A stretch of 64,000 bases of DNA from Segniliparus sp051660745 (lineage in GTDB: Bacteria; Actinomycetota; Actinomycetes; Mycobacteriales; Mycobacteriaceae). Each line of letters begins with the position of its first letter. Position 1 is the stretch's first letter. The notes under the pieces were generated by a model. It saw only the letters and a list, made by a program, of their open reading frames with translations, had not been told where the DNA came from and ran no database searches. The position numbers and the translations under genes were made by a program. Location of the stretch: NCBI RefSeq assembly GCF_051660745.1, contig NZ_JBOFQF010000044.1, positions 1-64,000 on the forward strand, given 5' to 3'. Shown here piece after piece: positions 48,542-56,749 of this stretch.

Positions 48542-50058
48542 CGCCCAGAGCTCCGGGGCCGTCGGGGCGGCGGCGCGGGCCTGCGCTGCTCGGGAGCGCG
48601 TTGCACGGACGGCCTGCCCGGTTGCCTGGCGCGCTCGGCCTCACCCGTCGCGGGAGCGTCCCAACGCCGCGCCCGAGCCCGTCGTCCCGCCGCGGGCGAC
48701 TGCGCGGGACGCGCTTTCGCGCTGCCGGTCGGCCGCTCTTGGGGGCCCCTGCCCCGTCCCGTGGACTGGGCGCGGGAGCCCTGCTCGCGCAGCAGCTTCG
48801 CCTGGTACGGACGGACCGGCTCCGGCAACGGCAGCCGCAAGAAGCGCGAGACGCGCCCCGGCGGCGAGGCGCGCAGCGCGCTCACCGCGTCCGGCTCGTG
48901 GCGGGCCGCGTTCGCCAGGACGCCGAGCATCATGAGCGTCACGGCTGTGGAGGAGCCGCCTGCGGAGACCAGCGGCAGCTGCACGCCGGTGACCGGCAGC
49001 AGCCCGGTCACGTAGCCGACGTTGATGAGCATCTGGCCGAGGAGGAGCGTGGTGACGCTGGCCGAGTAGAGCCGCAAAAAGGGGTCGAGGGAGCGCTGCG
49101 CGATCCGCAGCCCGACGTAGGCGAACGCCCCGAAGAGCGCGAGGACCATGAGGCAGCCGATCAGTCCGAGCTCTTCGCCGATAATCGCGAAGATGAAGTC
49201 GTTGTGCGCGTTCGGCACGTACTGGTACTTCTGCCTGCTCTGCCCGAGGCCCTTGCCGACGAACTCGCCAGCCGCGAGCGACAGCCGCGCCTGCCTCGGC
49301 TGGTAGTCGGAGCCGAGCGGGTCCGAGGATTTGCCGAGGAAGGTGAACAGGCGCGCGGCGCGGTAGCTCGCCGAGACGGCCAAGATCGCCGCCGACACGA
49401 CGCCGACGACGGCCACCGCCCCGAAGACCTTGTACGACAAGCCCGAGTACCACAGCAGCGCGGCCACGATGAGCGCGAGCGACACCGCGGTGGACAAGTT
49501 CGGCTCGAGCACGATGAGCACGCAGATCAAGGTGGAGACCGGGACGAGCGGGACGAGGTAGTCGCGCAGCACGGCGGTCTCCCGCCGCCGGGTGGCGAGC
49601 ACATGCGCGCCCCACAGCGCCAACGCGAGCTTCGCGATCTCGGACGGCTGCACCGAGAACCCCGCGATCTCGAACCAGCGCCGCGCGCCCATGATCTTCA
49701 CCCCGACGCCCGGCACGAGGACCAAGGCGAGGGAGACGACCGCGAGCACGATGCCGGGGAACGCGAGGTTGCGCAGCATGCGGGGCGGGACGCGCAGCGC
49801 GAGGGCGAAGAGCACCGCGCCCAACGCCACATAGGCCAGCTGCTTCCAGAACATGGAGTACGGGTCTTTGCCCTCGGCGACCGCTTCGGGCGCGGAGGCG
49901 GAGAGCACCATGATCAGGCCGAAGGCCGAGAGCAGGATCGTGATGGTCACGACGAGGTGGTACGAGGCCAACGGACGGGACAGCCAGGCGCCCATCCCGA
50001 TCGCCGTCGCGGCCCGTTTCGGGGCGGCGGCGGGCCCCGTCGCGAGGGTGGCGGTCAT
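48538..50058 (-). CDS. ftsW: Septal peptidoglycan polymerase FtsW (SEDS)
   Basis: 506 residues, ten helices, SEDS glycosyltransferase that polymerises lipid II at the septum with a class B PBP. Conserved ARRWFEIAGFSVQPSEIAKLALA (with catalytic-region residues), YQPRQARLSLAAGEFVGKGLGQSRQKYQYVPNAHNDFIFAIIGEELGL and TGVQLPLVSAGGSSTAV. A long basic, Pro/Arg-rich C-terminal tail of about 110 residues follows, typical of mycobacterial FtsW. The partner ftsI/pbpB is not in this window. Confidence 0.97.
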   Translation of the reverse strand: MTATLATGPAAAPKRAATAIGMGAWLSRPLASYHLVVTITILLSAFGLIMVLSASAPEAVAEGKDPYSMFWKQLAYVALGAVLFALALRVPPRMLRNLAFPGIVLAVVSLALVLVPGVGVKIMGARRWFEIAGFSVQPSEIAKLALALWGAHVLATRRRETAVLRDYLVPLVPVSTLICVLIVLEPNLSTAVSLALIVAALLWYSGLSYKVFGAVAVVGVVSAAILAVSASYRAARLFTFLGKSSDPLGSDYQPRQARLSLAAGEFVGKGLGQSRQKYQYVPNAHNDFIFAIIGEELGLIGCLMVLALFGAFAYVGLRIAQRSLDPFLRLYSASVTTLLLGQMLINVGYVTGLLPVTGVQLPLVSAGGSSTAVTLMMLGVLANAARHEPDAVSALRASPPGRVSRFLRLPLPEPVRPYQAKLLREQGSRAQSTGRGRGPQERPTGSAKARPAQSPAAGRRARARRWDAPATGEAERARQPGRPSVQRAPEQRRPAPPPRRPRSSGR

Positions 50059-51491
50059 CCGGAGAGCACCCCCCTGGCCGCTTCCGCGAAGAGCTTCCCC
50101 CGGTTGGCGTAGCCGGAGAACTGGTCGAGCGAGGCCGCGGCGGGAGCCAGCAGCACAACGTCGCCGGAGCGCGCGCGACGGGCGGCGTGCGCCACGGCGG
50201 CGCGCATCAGTTCCGCAGAGTCGTCAAACATGCTCCCATCGTCCCTGGTTTCGAGGACAACGACGGGGACCTGCGGGGCGTGTCGCCGCAAAGCGTCGGC
50301 CAACACAGCGCGATCTTGGCCGAAGAGCACTGCCGCGCGCAGCCGGGGGGCGACGCGCACGACCAGGTCGTCGACCTGCGCGCCTTTCAGCTGGCCGCCC
50401 GCGAGCCACACGACGCTCCGGTGCGCCTCGATGGCGTTGAGCGCGGCATGGGGGTTCGTCGCCTTCGAGTCGTCCCGGTACACCACGCCGCCGTGCTCGG
50501 CGACGGCTTCGCCGCGATGCGCCCCTGGGGCGAAGCCGCGCAGCCCTGCCGCGACCGCCTCGGCGCCCGCCCCCCACGCGCGGGCGAGGGCGGCGGCGGC
50601 CAGCGCGTCCATGACCCCCGCAGGACCAGAGGGCCTGATGTCGGACACGGGGAGGAGCTCGACGGGACCGGCAGAAGCCCCGTCCGCCCAGTCGACGCGG
50701 TCAACGAGCACGCCGCCGGAGACCCCGAGCTCCCCCGGCCCCGGTTCGCCGAGGCGGAATCCGACCCTGCGCCCTTGGACGGGGAGCGCGGCGCAGACCG
50801 CGTCGTCGAGGTTCACCACCCCGACGCCCCCGCCGAGCGCCCTCGTCTTCGCCTCGGTGTACGCGGCCATGCTGCCGTGCCAGTCGATGTGGTCTTCGGC
50901 GATGTTGAGCACCACGCCTGCCAGCGGCCGGAGCGAGGGCGCCCGGCTGAGCTGGAAGGAGGACAGCTCGACCGCCAGGGTCCGGGCCGGGCCGAGCACC
51001 GCCTTCGCGACCGCGTGCCCGATGTTCCCGCACGCCACCGCGGCCTCGCCCGCCGCGAGGAGTATCGATTCGAGCATCGAGGTCGTGGTGGTCTTCCCGT
51101 TCGTCCCGGTGACCACGAGCCAGCGCCGGGCGCCGTCGTCGATCCGCCACGCCAGCTCGGCGTCTCCCCAGACCGGGACGCCTGCGGCGGAGGCGGCTCG
51201 CGGAATCGGGGCCGAATCCGGCACGCCTGGACTGACGACGACGAGGTCCTGCTCCGGGACGAGCGAGAGCGCCGCCGCCTCGCCGATGTCTGCGATCTCG
51301 GTGTTCCGGTCGCTCACCAGCACCTGCGCGCCGACCGAGCGGAGCGCCTCGGCGCAGGCCGCGCCCGCGACCCCGGCGCCGGCGACCAGCACGCGCTTGC
51401 CTGCCAGCTGCGCGGGGCCCCCGCCCAGCCCGTCGGCGCTTGAGACAGAGCCCAGCCTGTCGGCGCTTGAGACAGAGCCCAGCTCAGACAT
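50055..51491 (-). CDS. murD: UDP-N-acetylmuramoylalanine--D-glutamate ligase
   Basis: 478 residues; adds D-Glu to UDP-MurNAc-L-Ala. ATP loop GTNGKTTTT (129-137), NIAEDHIDWHGS, and C-terminal YRDDSKATNPHAALNAI and SFDQFSGYANRG-type end (here SLDQFSGYANRGKLF). The first 25 residues contain a duplicated nine-residue unit LGSVSSAD(R/G) encoded by a 27-bp tandem repeat and are probably a non-conserved extension. ATG at 51491 lies 8 nt inside mraY. Confidence 0.95.
   Translation of the reverse strand: MSELGSVSSADRLGSVSSADGLGGGPAQLAGKRVLVAGAGVAGAACAEALRSVGAQVLVSDRNTEIADIGEAAALSLVPEQDLVVVSPGVPDSAPIPRAASAAGVPVWGDAELAWRIDDGARRWLVVTGTNGKTTTTSMLESILLAAGEAAVACGNIGHAVAKAVLGPARTLAVELSSFQLSRAPSLRPLAGVVLNIAEDHIDWHGSMAAYTEAKTRALGGGVGVVNLDDAVCAALPVQGRRVGFRLGEPGPGELGVSGGVLVDRVDWADGASAGPVELLPVSDIRPSGPAGVMDALAAAALARAWGAGAEAVAAGLRGFAPGAHRGEAVAEHGGVVYRDDSKATNPHAALNAIEAHRSVVWLAGGQLKGAQVDDLVVRVAPRLRAAVLFGQDRAVLADALRRHAPQVPVVVLETRDDGSMFDDSAELMRAAVAHAARRARSGDVVLLAPAAASLDQFSGYANRGKLFAEAARGVLSG
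51429..51482 (-). repeat. 27-bp tandem duplication at the mraY/murD junction
   Basis: Two copies (51429-51455 and 51456-51482), one mismatch, in frame at the start of murD. Confidence 0.85.
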
Positions 51492-52563
51492 GGGCTCGGG
51501 AGGCCCACTCGGCGTAGAAGAGCGCGACACCCGCCGCGCTGCTCAACGCGGCCAAAATCCAGAACCGGACGATGACTGTGGTCTCCCGCCAACCGGCGAG
51601 CTCGAAATGATGATGGAACGGGGCCATTCGGAACGCCCGCCTGCCGGTGGTCCGGAACACCGCGATCTGGATCACCACGGAAGCCGCCTCGGCGACGAAG
51701 AGCGCGCCGACGACCACCATGAGCAGCTCGGTCTGGGTGGTGACGGAGAGGCCCGCGAGCAAACCGCCGAGCGGCAACGAGCCCGTGTCCCCCATGAAGA
51801 TCTTGGCCGGAGCCGTGTTCCACCACAAGAACCCGATGCAAGCCCCGGCCCCAGCCGCCGCGAGGACCGCCAGATCCAGCGGATCGCGCACGTCGTAGCA
51901 GCCCCGCGCGGCGACCCTGCCGCAGGCGTTCTGGTACTGCCAGACGGAGATGAACGTGTAGGTGCCCAGTGCGATGGCCATGCTGCCTGCGGCGAGCCCG
52001 TCCAGCCCGTCGGTGAAGTTCACCGCGTTCGACCAGGCAGAGACCAGCAGGAAGCAGAACACCACGAACGCGAGGGCGCTGAAGCTGATCGTGCTGAAGT
52101 CCCGCACATAGGACAGGTTCGTCGAGCCCGGGGTGCGGCCGAGGTGGTCCTTGAACTGCAGCACGAGCCAGCTGAATGTCAAGGACGCGACGAGCTGGCC
52201 GACGAGCTTCGCCGACTTCGTCAGGCCGAGGTTGCGGCGCTTGCGCAGTTTGATGAAGTCGTCGAGGAAGCCGACGATGGCGAGCACGCTCACCAGGAAG
52301 AGCACGATCAGCGGGGAGACCGACATCGACGGCTGGTCGAAGAGCGAGCCGATCGCATGCGAGCCGAGATACCCCAGCCAGATGGCGGAGATGATCGCCA
52401 CCCCGCCCATGGACGGGGTGCCTCGCTTGGCCTGGTGGCTCTGCGGCCCGTCCACACGGATTTCCTGCCCGAAACCTTGCCGGGAGAACACCCGGACCAG
52501 CCAAGGGGTCAACAGAATGCTCACAGCCATCGAAATAGCCGCGGCGAAAATAATCTCGCTCAT
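51484..52563 (-). CDS. mraY: Phospho-MurNAc-pentapeptide translocase
   Basis: 359 residues, ten helices; joins phospho-MurNAc-pentapeptide to undecaprenyl phosphate to form lipid I. HQAKRGTPSMGGVAI, the Mg-binding FLDDFIKLRKRRNLGLTKSAKL, NFTDGLDGLAAGS, FMGDTGSLPLGGLLAGL and APFHHHFELAGW are all present. ATG at 52563 has GAGAGGA upstream and lies 6 nt after the stop of a 25-codon mini-ORF. Confidence 0.97.
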   Translation of the reverse strand: MSEIIFAAAISMAVSILLTPWLVRVFSRQGFGQEIRVDGPQSHQAKRGTPSMGGVAIISAIWLGYLGSHAIGSLFDQPSMSVSPLIVLFLVSVLAIVGFLDDFIKLRKRRNLGLTKSAKLVGQLVASLTFSWLVLQFKDHLGRTPGSTNLSYVRDFSTISFSALAFVVFCFLLVSAWSNAVNFTDGLDGLAAGSMAIALGTYTFISVWQYQNACGRVAARGCYDVRDPLDLAVLAAAGAGACIGFLWWNTAPAKIFMGDTGSLPLGGLLAGLSVTTQTELLMVVVGALFVAEAASVVIQIAVFRTTGRRAFRMAPFHHHFELAGWRETTVIVRFWILAALSSAAGVALFYAEWASRAHV

Positions 52564-52662
52564 GAGGGGTCAGATCCTCTCATATCCCGGCAACACAGCG
52601 CCGCCGCATCCGAACAGCAGCCGCACAGAAATACCAAACTCGCTCATGACAGCCCAGATCCT
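52555..52662 (-). repeat. Degenerate duplication of the mraY start region (84-bp period)
   Basis: 52555-52578 and 52639-52662 match at 20 of 24 positions, sharing CTCGCTCATGA and AGATCCT on the plus strand. Both copies present ATGAGCGAG on the minus strand with an AGGATCTG upstream. Confidence 0.6.
52570..52647 (-). CDS. 25-codon mini-ORF between murF and mraY
   Basis: Encodes MSEFGISVRLLFGCGGAV and seven further residues. Its ATG overlaps the murF TGA (ATGA) and its TGA lies 6 nt before the mraY ATG. It begins like MraY (MSE) because it starts in a duplicated copy of the mraY start region. It may act only to carry ribosomes from murF to mraY; a functional peptide is not supported. Confidence 0.4.
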   Translation of the reverse strand: MSEFGISVRLLFGCGGAVLPGYERI

Positions 52663-54107
52663 GCCACATCTGTGAGCGCTTCGGCGACTTTCCAGAGCCC
52701 TTCGGCCTGTGAGGCCTTCACAAGCACCACGTCGCGCGGCCCGAGCTCGTCCGCGACGACCCGCGCGGCCTCCTGCCAATCGGGGACCAAGACAGCCTCG
52801 CCGCTCCACGACCCTTCGAGCACCGCGCCGGTGTGCAAGGCCCTCGCCGCCCTGGAGTCGCCGACCACGACGAGCCGGTCGACGGACAGCCGGACCACGT
52901 ACCTGCCGAGCTGGTCGTGCAGCACGACGGCGTCCTCGCCCAGCTCGCCCATCGGGCCGAGCACGGCCCAGCTGACGCCGCCCGAGGTGTCCGCCATGTC
53001 GACCAGCGCCCGCAAGCCAGCGCGCATCGACTCCGGGTTCGCGTTGTACGAGTCGTTGATCACAACCGCGCCGTCCGCCCGCTGCCCCACCTGCATCCGC
53101 CTCGGCGAAGCGGCCCGTGCCCGCGAGAGCGCCTCGGCCGCCTGCGCCGCCGTCATGCCGCATTCCAGCGCCACCGCGACCGCCGCCAACGCGTTGTGCG
53201 CTTGGTGCTCCCCGTGCACCTGGAGCTCGACCGGGGCTTCGCCCTGCGGGGTGACCAGCGTGAACCGGGCGCGGGCCAGCGCGTCGAGCCGGATGTCGAC
53301 AGCGCGGATGTCGGCGCTTTCGGACATCCCGTAGCGCACCACCCTCGCCCGCGTCCGCGAGGCCATGGCCGACACCAGGAGGTCGTCCGCGTTGAGCACC
53401 GCGACTCCGCCATCCTCCGCGGACGGCAGCGCCTCGACGAGCTCGCCCTTCGCGAGCGCGATGTTCTCGCGGGAGCCGAACTCCCCGAGGTGGGCGGAGC
53501 CGACGCCGAGGACGACGCCGATCCTCGGCCGCGCGATCCGCGCGAGCTCGGCGATATGCCCGACTCCCCGCGCCGCGAGCTCGAGGACGAGGAACTGCGT
53601 GTCGAGATCGGCCCGCAGCACCGTCCACGGGTGGCCGATCTCGTTGTTGAAGCTGCCGGGGGGGCCGACTGTCGCGCCCCGCTCGGCGAGGACTTGCGCG
53701 ACGAGGTCCTTGGTCGAGGTCTTCCCGCTCGACCCGGTGATCCCGACAATGGTGAGCCCCTTCGCCGCAAGCGCCTCGGCGTTCTCCTTGGCCAACGCCG
53801 CGAGGGCGGCCAGCGCGAGGCGTTTGGACTCCTCCGGCTCCGTCGGGTAGGGCCCCTCGCCGAGGACGACGGTCGGCACGTCGAGCGGATCGCTGGCGAG
53901 CGTCGCGACCGCGCCCGCGGCATGCGCCGACGCGGCGTGCAACCGGCCGTCGGTGCGCTCGCCGGGGACGGCGAGGAACAGCCCGCCGGGGACGACGTTG
54001 CGCGAGTCGTGCTCGGGCGGAGCCGTGGCGATCAGGTCGGGGTCGGCGACCGCGTGCAGCTTCCCGCCCACGACTTCGGCGATCCGGCGCAGAGTCATCG
54101 GGATCAT
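52644..54107 (-). CDS. murF: UDP-MurNAc-tripeptide--D-Ala-D-Ala ligase
   Basis: 487 residues; completes the pentapeptide by adding D-Ala-D-Ala. ATP loop GITGSSGKTSTKD (122-134), PGSFNNEIGHPWTVL, GSAHLGEFGSRENIALAKGEL and VINDSYNANPESM are characteristic. ATG at 54107 follows AAAAGGAG and overlaps the stop of the 33-codon mini-ORF as ATGA. Confidence 0.97.
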   Translation of the reverse strand: MIPMTLRRIAEVVGGKLHAVADPDLIATAPPEHDSRNVVPGGLFLAVPGERTDGRLHAASAHAAGAVATLASDPLDVPTVVLGEGPYPTEPEESKRLALAALAALAKENAEALAAKGLTIVGITGSSGKTSTKDLVAQVLAERGATVGPPGSFNNEIGHPWTVLRADLDTQFLVLELAARGVGHIAELARIARPRIGVVLGVGSAHLGEFGSRENIALAKGELVEALPSAEDGGVAVLNADDLLVSAMASRTRARVVRYGMSESADIRAVDIRLDALARARFTLVTPQGEAPVELQVHGEHQAHNALAAVAVALECGMTAAQAAEALSRARAASPRRMQVGQRADGAVVINDSYNANPESMRAGLRALVDMADTSGGVSWAVLGPMGELGEDAVVLHDQLGRYVVRLSVDRLVVVGDSRAARALHTGAVLEGSWSGEAVLVPDWQEAARVVADELGPRDVVLVKASQAEGLWKVAEALTDVAGSGLS

Positions 54108-54265
54108 GCGCGCTCCTTTTCTTCCCGAGAAGCACCGATGGCCTGCGCGAGGACTTCGCGGTCGTCGCGGCGCTGGTTCTCTTCGACTCCCGACTCGACC
54201 ATCATGCGCGCTCCTTTTCTTCCCGAGAAGCACCGATGGCCTGCGCGAGGACTTCGCGGTCGTCG
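54103..54265 (-). repeat. 65-bp perfect direct repeat spanning murE 3' end and murF start
   Basis: Copies at 54103-54167 and 54201-54265 are identical over 65 bp (98-bp period, 33-bp unrelated spacer). Each copy holds the last 20 codons of murE, the ribosome binding site AAAAGGAG and an ATGA start/stop overlap. Confidence 0.95.
54104..54205 (-). CDS. 33-codon mini-ORF between murE and murF
   Basis: Starts at an ATG overlapping the murE TGA, reads MMVESGVEENQRR and then repeats the last 20 residues of MurE (DDREVLAQAIGASREEKERA), ending with a TGA overlapping the murF ATG. It is the product of the 98-bp duplication. Each start has the same strong ribosome binding site, so it is probably translated; a role beyond coupling is unknown. 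Confidence 0.5.
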   Translation of the reverse strand: MMVESGVEENQRRDDREVLAQAIGASREEKERA

Positions 54266-55743
54266 AAATGGCTCTTCACGCCGTTGACCTCCTGATACGT
54301 CTCGTGTCCTTTGCCCGCGACAAGCACCGTGTCCCCAGGCCGCGCCCAGGAGACCGCGCGCGCGATGGCCTCGGCCCGGCCGCCGACCTCCCACACCTCG
54401 GCGGAGCCGCCACGCGTTCCAGCCAGCACCTGCGCCCGAATGGCGGCGGGGTCCTCCGAGCGCGGGTTGTCGTCGGTGACGACGACCAGCTCGGCTCCGC
54501 GCGCGCACGCCTCGCCCATGATCGGACGCTTGCCCTGGTCGCGGTCCCCGCCCGCGCCGACAACGACGGCGATCCGCCCCTCGGTGTGCTCGCGCAGCGC
54601 GTGGAGCACCTTCACCAGAGCTTCTGGCTTGTGCGCGTAGTCGACAACGGCGAGGAAGTCTTGGCCCGCGTCCACTCGCTCCAGCCTGCCCGGCACCGCG
54701 ATGTCCGCCCAGCCGCGCAGCAGCTCGGGAGTCGGCTCAAGACCGCACGCGACGCCAAGGCCGAGGGCCACCAGCGCGTTCGCGGCGTTGTGGCGGCCGA
54801 GGAGGCCGAGCCGGAAAGAGAACTCGTTCCCCTGCGGTCCCCGGACGACGACCTCTTGGGCGCCGAGGTCGTCCTCCTGCCTGCCGACCACAGTCCAGTC
54901 GGCCTCGGCTCCGCCGGTCGCGACCGTGGCGCTGTCCCGCGCCGCCTTGCTCATCCGCTCCCCCCACGTGTCGTCCACGCAGACCACGGCCCGCTGGGCG
55001 GCGACCGGCGAGCCCGGCTCGAACAATTTGGCCTTCGCCAGGAAGTACGACTCCATATCGCCGTGGTAGTCCAGATGGTCTTGGGAGAGGTTCGTGAAGC
55101 CTGCCGCGGCGAACCGGACTCCGTCGACCCGCCCGAAGTCCAAGGCGTGGCTGGAGACCTCCATGAGCACCACGTCCACGCCCGCTTCCGCCATCACCGC
55201 GAGCAGCGCCTGCGTCGCAGGGGCCTCCGGGGTGGTGAACGAGCTCGCGACGCTCGCGCTGCCGATCCGGGTCTCCACCGTGCCGATCACGCCGGTCGTC
55301 CGGCCAGCAGCGTGGAAGAGCGACTCCAACAGGTAGGTCGTCGTGGTCTTCCCGGCAGTGCCGGTCACCCCGACGACCGTCAAACGCGCAGAGGGGTCGC
55401 CGTAGACCAGCGCGGAGAGGGCGCCGAGGCTGGAGCGCGGCGAGTCGGCGGTCAGCACCGCGATCCCCCCCACGTCGCCGAGGAGCAGGGCCCCTGCCTC
55501 GTCGGTGAGCACCGCGACAGCGCCGTTCGCCCTGGCGAGCGGCGCGAATTTCGCCCCGTGCGTCTTCGTCCCCGGCAGCGCCACGAACAGATCGCCCGCG
55601 CGCACGGCCTGCGCCGATTGGGAGATCCCGGAGACCCGCGCGGCCGGATCGCCCGACCGGACGGCCGCTTTGGCCAGCGCCGCGATCTCGCCGAGCGCGG
55701 CGCCCCGGGTGCTGCTGGGACGCGGTTCGACAGACGGGCTCAC
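54202..55743 (-). CDS. murE: UDP-MurNAc-L-Ala-D-Glu--meso-DAP ligase
   Basis: 513 residues; adds the third residue of the stem peptide. ATP loop GVTGTAGKTTTT (125-136), MEVSSHALDFGRVDGV, LSQDHLDYHGDMESYF and the meso-diaminopimelate specificity motif DDNPR (424-428), so the wall is mDAP type. The start is GTG at 55743 with TACCCT 7 nt upstream and no ribosome binding site, making murE the leaderless first gene of the cluster. No ftsI, ftsL, mraW or mraZ precedes it. Confidence 0.97.
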   Translation of the reverse strand: MSPSVEPRPSSTRGAALGEIAALAKAAVRSGDPAARVSGISQSAQAVRAGDLFVALPGTKTHGAKFAPLARANGAVAVLTDEAGALLLGDVGGIAVLTADSPRSSLGALSALVYGDPSARLTVVGVTGTAGKTTTTYLLESLFHAAGRTTGVIGTVETRIGSASVASSFTTPEAPATQALLAVMAEAGVDVVLMEVSSHALDFGRVDGVRFAAAGFTNLSQDHLDYHGDMESYFLAKAKLFEPGSPVAAQRAVVCVDDTWGERMSKAARDSATVATGGAEADWTVVGRQEDDLGAQEVVVRGPQGNEFSFRLGLLGRHNAANALVALGLGVACGLEPTPELLRGWADIAVPGRLERVDAGQDFLAVVDYAHKPEALVKVLHALREHTEGRIAVVVGAGGDRDQGKRPIMGEACARGAELVVVTDDNPRSEDPAAIRAQVLAGTRGGSAEVWEVGGRAEAIARAVSWARPGDTVLVAGKGHETYQEVNGVKSHFDDREVLAQAIGASREEKERA

Positions 55744-55750
55744 CCTTCGC

Positions 55751-55756
55751 AGGGTA
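55751..55756 (-). promoter_or_regulatory. -10 box of leaderless murE promoter
   Basis: TACCCT on the minus strand, 7 nt before the GTG at 55743; the probable head of the murE-to-ftsQ operon. Confidence 0.5.
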
Positions 55757-55803
55757 TCAGCCGTGCGAGCGAATTCCGCCCATCGTCGCCCTTCGCCCGA
55801 CCG

Positions 55804-56586
55804 TTAGCGGTACTCGGGTTTCAAGAGGGAGCCGAGGTCGGACAGCCGGACGTGCGCCTCGATCATCGTGGAGCCCGGCTCGCCGCTGCGCACCTGCGGC
55901 AGATAGAGCACCAGTTCGTCGGCGGACACCACGAACACCGGGTAGCTGTTCGGGTTCAGCGTTCCGCCCGGGTCGAAATCGCCCGCCTTCAGCAAAGGCT
56001 GGTTCTCCCTGGCGCGGATCGCGTTGACCGGGTCCAGCTGGCTCTGCACCGTCGGGCGGGCGGCGTCCGCGAGGTCGGGGAACGCTTTCGCGCCCGCCTG
56101 GAAGAGGTCCGCGAGGACGACCTGCCGCCCCTTGTTCGAGTCGAACGTGAAACTGGTGAGCTCTTCGACCGGGTACTTCGCGTTGCCCGTGTAGTAGATG
56201 TTCGAGAACAGCACGGACTTGAGCGCGGACGGATGCTCGAACTGCCGGTACCGCAGGCTCGCGCCGCCGTCCAGCGCCCTCGGGTCGTCGGTGACTTTCG
56301 AGAACCTGACGATGAAGTCTTTGAGGAATTTCTGCAGCGCCGGGCTCGAAGACCCGCCCTCAACGAGATCCGCCGGGTAGCGCGCCTCGAGCACGGTGTT
56401 CGTCTGGTTGGGGTTCGCGACGACTTTCCCGCAGAACTGCTCCCCCGCGCTCCACTTCCCGCCGAGCTGGGCGCAGACGTCGGCCGGAGCCGCGCCCGCG
56501 CCCGGGCACAACGACGCGACGGCTGCCGAGCCGAGCAGAAAGCTCGGCAAAAACCCCGCGCGCCAGGAAAATCGGGCTACCCACAC
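55804..56586 (-). CDS. MPT64/RsiV-like (DUF3298) exported protein
   Basis: About 260 residues. A signal peptide (FLPSFLLGSAAVASLCPGAGAAP) precedes a mature region with one cysteine pair (VCAQLGGKWSAGEQFCGKV) and a DUF3298-like domain: YPVEELTSFTFDSNKGRQVVLADLFQAGAKAFPDL...LDPVN then FVVSADELVLYLPQVRSGEPGSTMIEAHVRLSDL. The layout resembles secreted mycobacterial MPT64 and the lysozyme-binding RsiV domain. GTG at 56586 is chosen because TACGCT lies 7 nt upstream; a TTG at 56613 would add nine residues. Function unknown. Confidence 0.7.
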   Translation of the reverse strand: MWVARFSWRAGFLPSFLLGSAAVASLCPGAGAAPADVCAQLGGKWSAGEQFCGKVVANPNQTNTVLEARYPADLVEGGSSSPALQKFLKDFIVRFSKVTDDPRALDGGASLRYRQFEHPSALKSVLFSNIYYTGNAKYPVEELTSFTFDSNKGRQVVLADLFQAGAKAFPDLADAARPTVQSQLDPVNAIRARENQPLLKAGDFDPGGTLNPNSYPVFVVSADELVLYLPQVRSGEPGSTMIEAHVRLSDLGSLLKPEYR

Positions 56587-56593
56587 GCCCAAC

Positions 56594-56599
56594 AGCGTA
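56594..56599 (-). promoter_or_regulatory. -10 box of leaderless MPT64-like gene promoter
   Basis: TACGCT on the minus strand, 7 nt before the GTG at 56586. Confidence 0.45.
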
Positions 56600-56634
56600 A
56601 CCCGGAACGTCAAGCACGCACACGCCTCGTTGAT

Positions 56635-56667
56635 TTTTCACAGCATATGGGCCGGCTTTTCACAGCA
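56635..56667. promoter_or_regulatory. Direct repeats TTTTCACAGCA, 22-bp period
   Basis: TTTTCACAGCA at 56635-56645 and 56657-56667, two helical turns apart, in the divergent region between the MPT64-like gene and fumC. Candidate regulator-binding site. Two TTGACA boxes (56699-56704 and 56725-56730) lie closer to fumC, but no matching -10 box is clear. Confidence 0.45.
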
Positions 56668-56749
56668 AACGCCAAAGGCGAAGCCGCCGTCTCCGCCTTT
56701 GACAGAGAATTAGGATGCGCTTGGTTGACAGTGCGCGGCATATGGCAAA

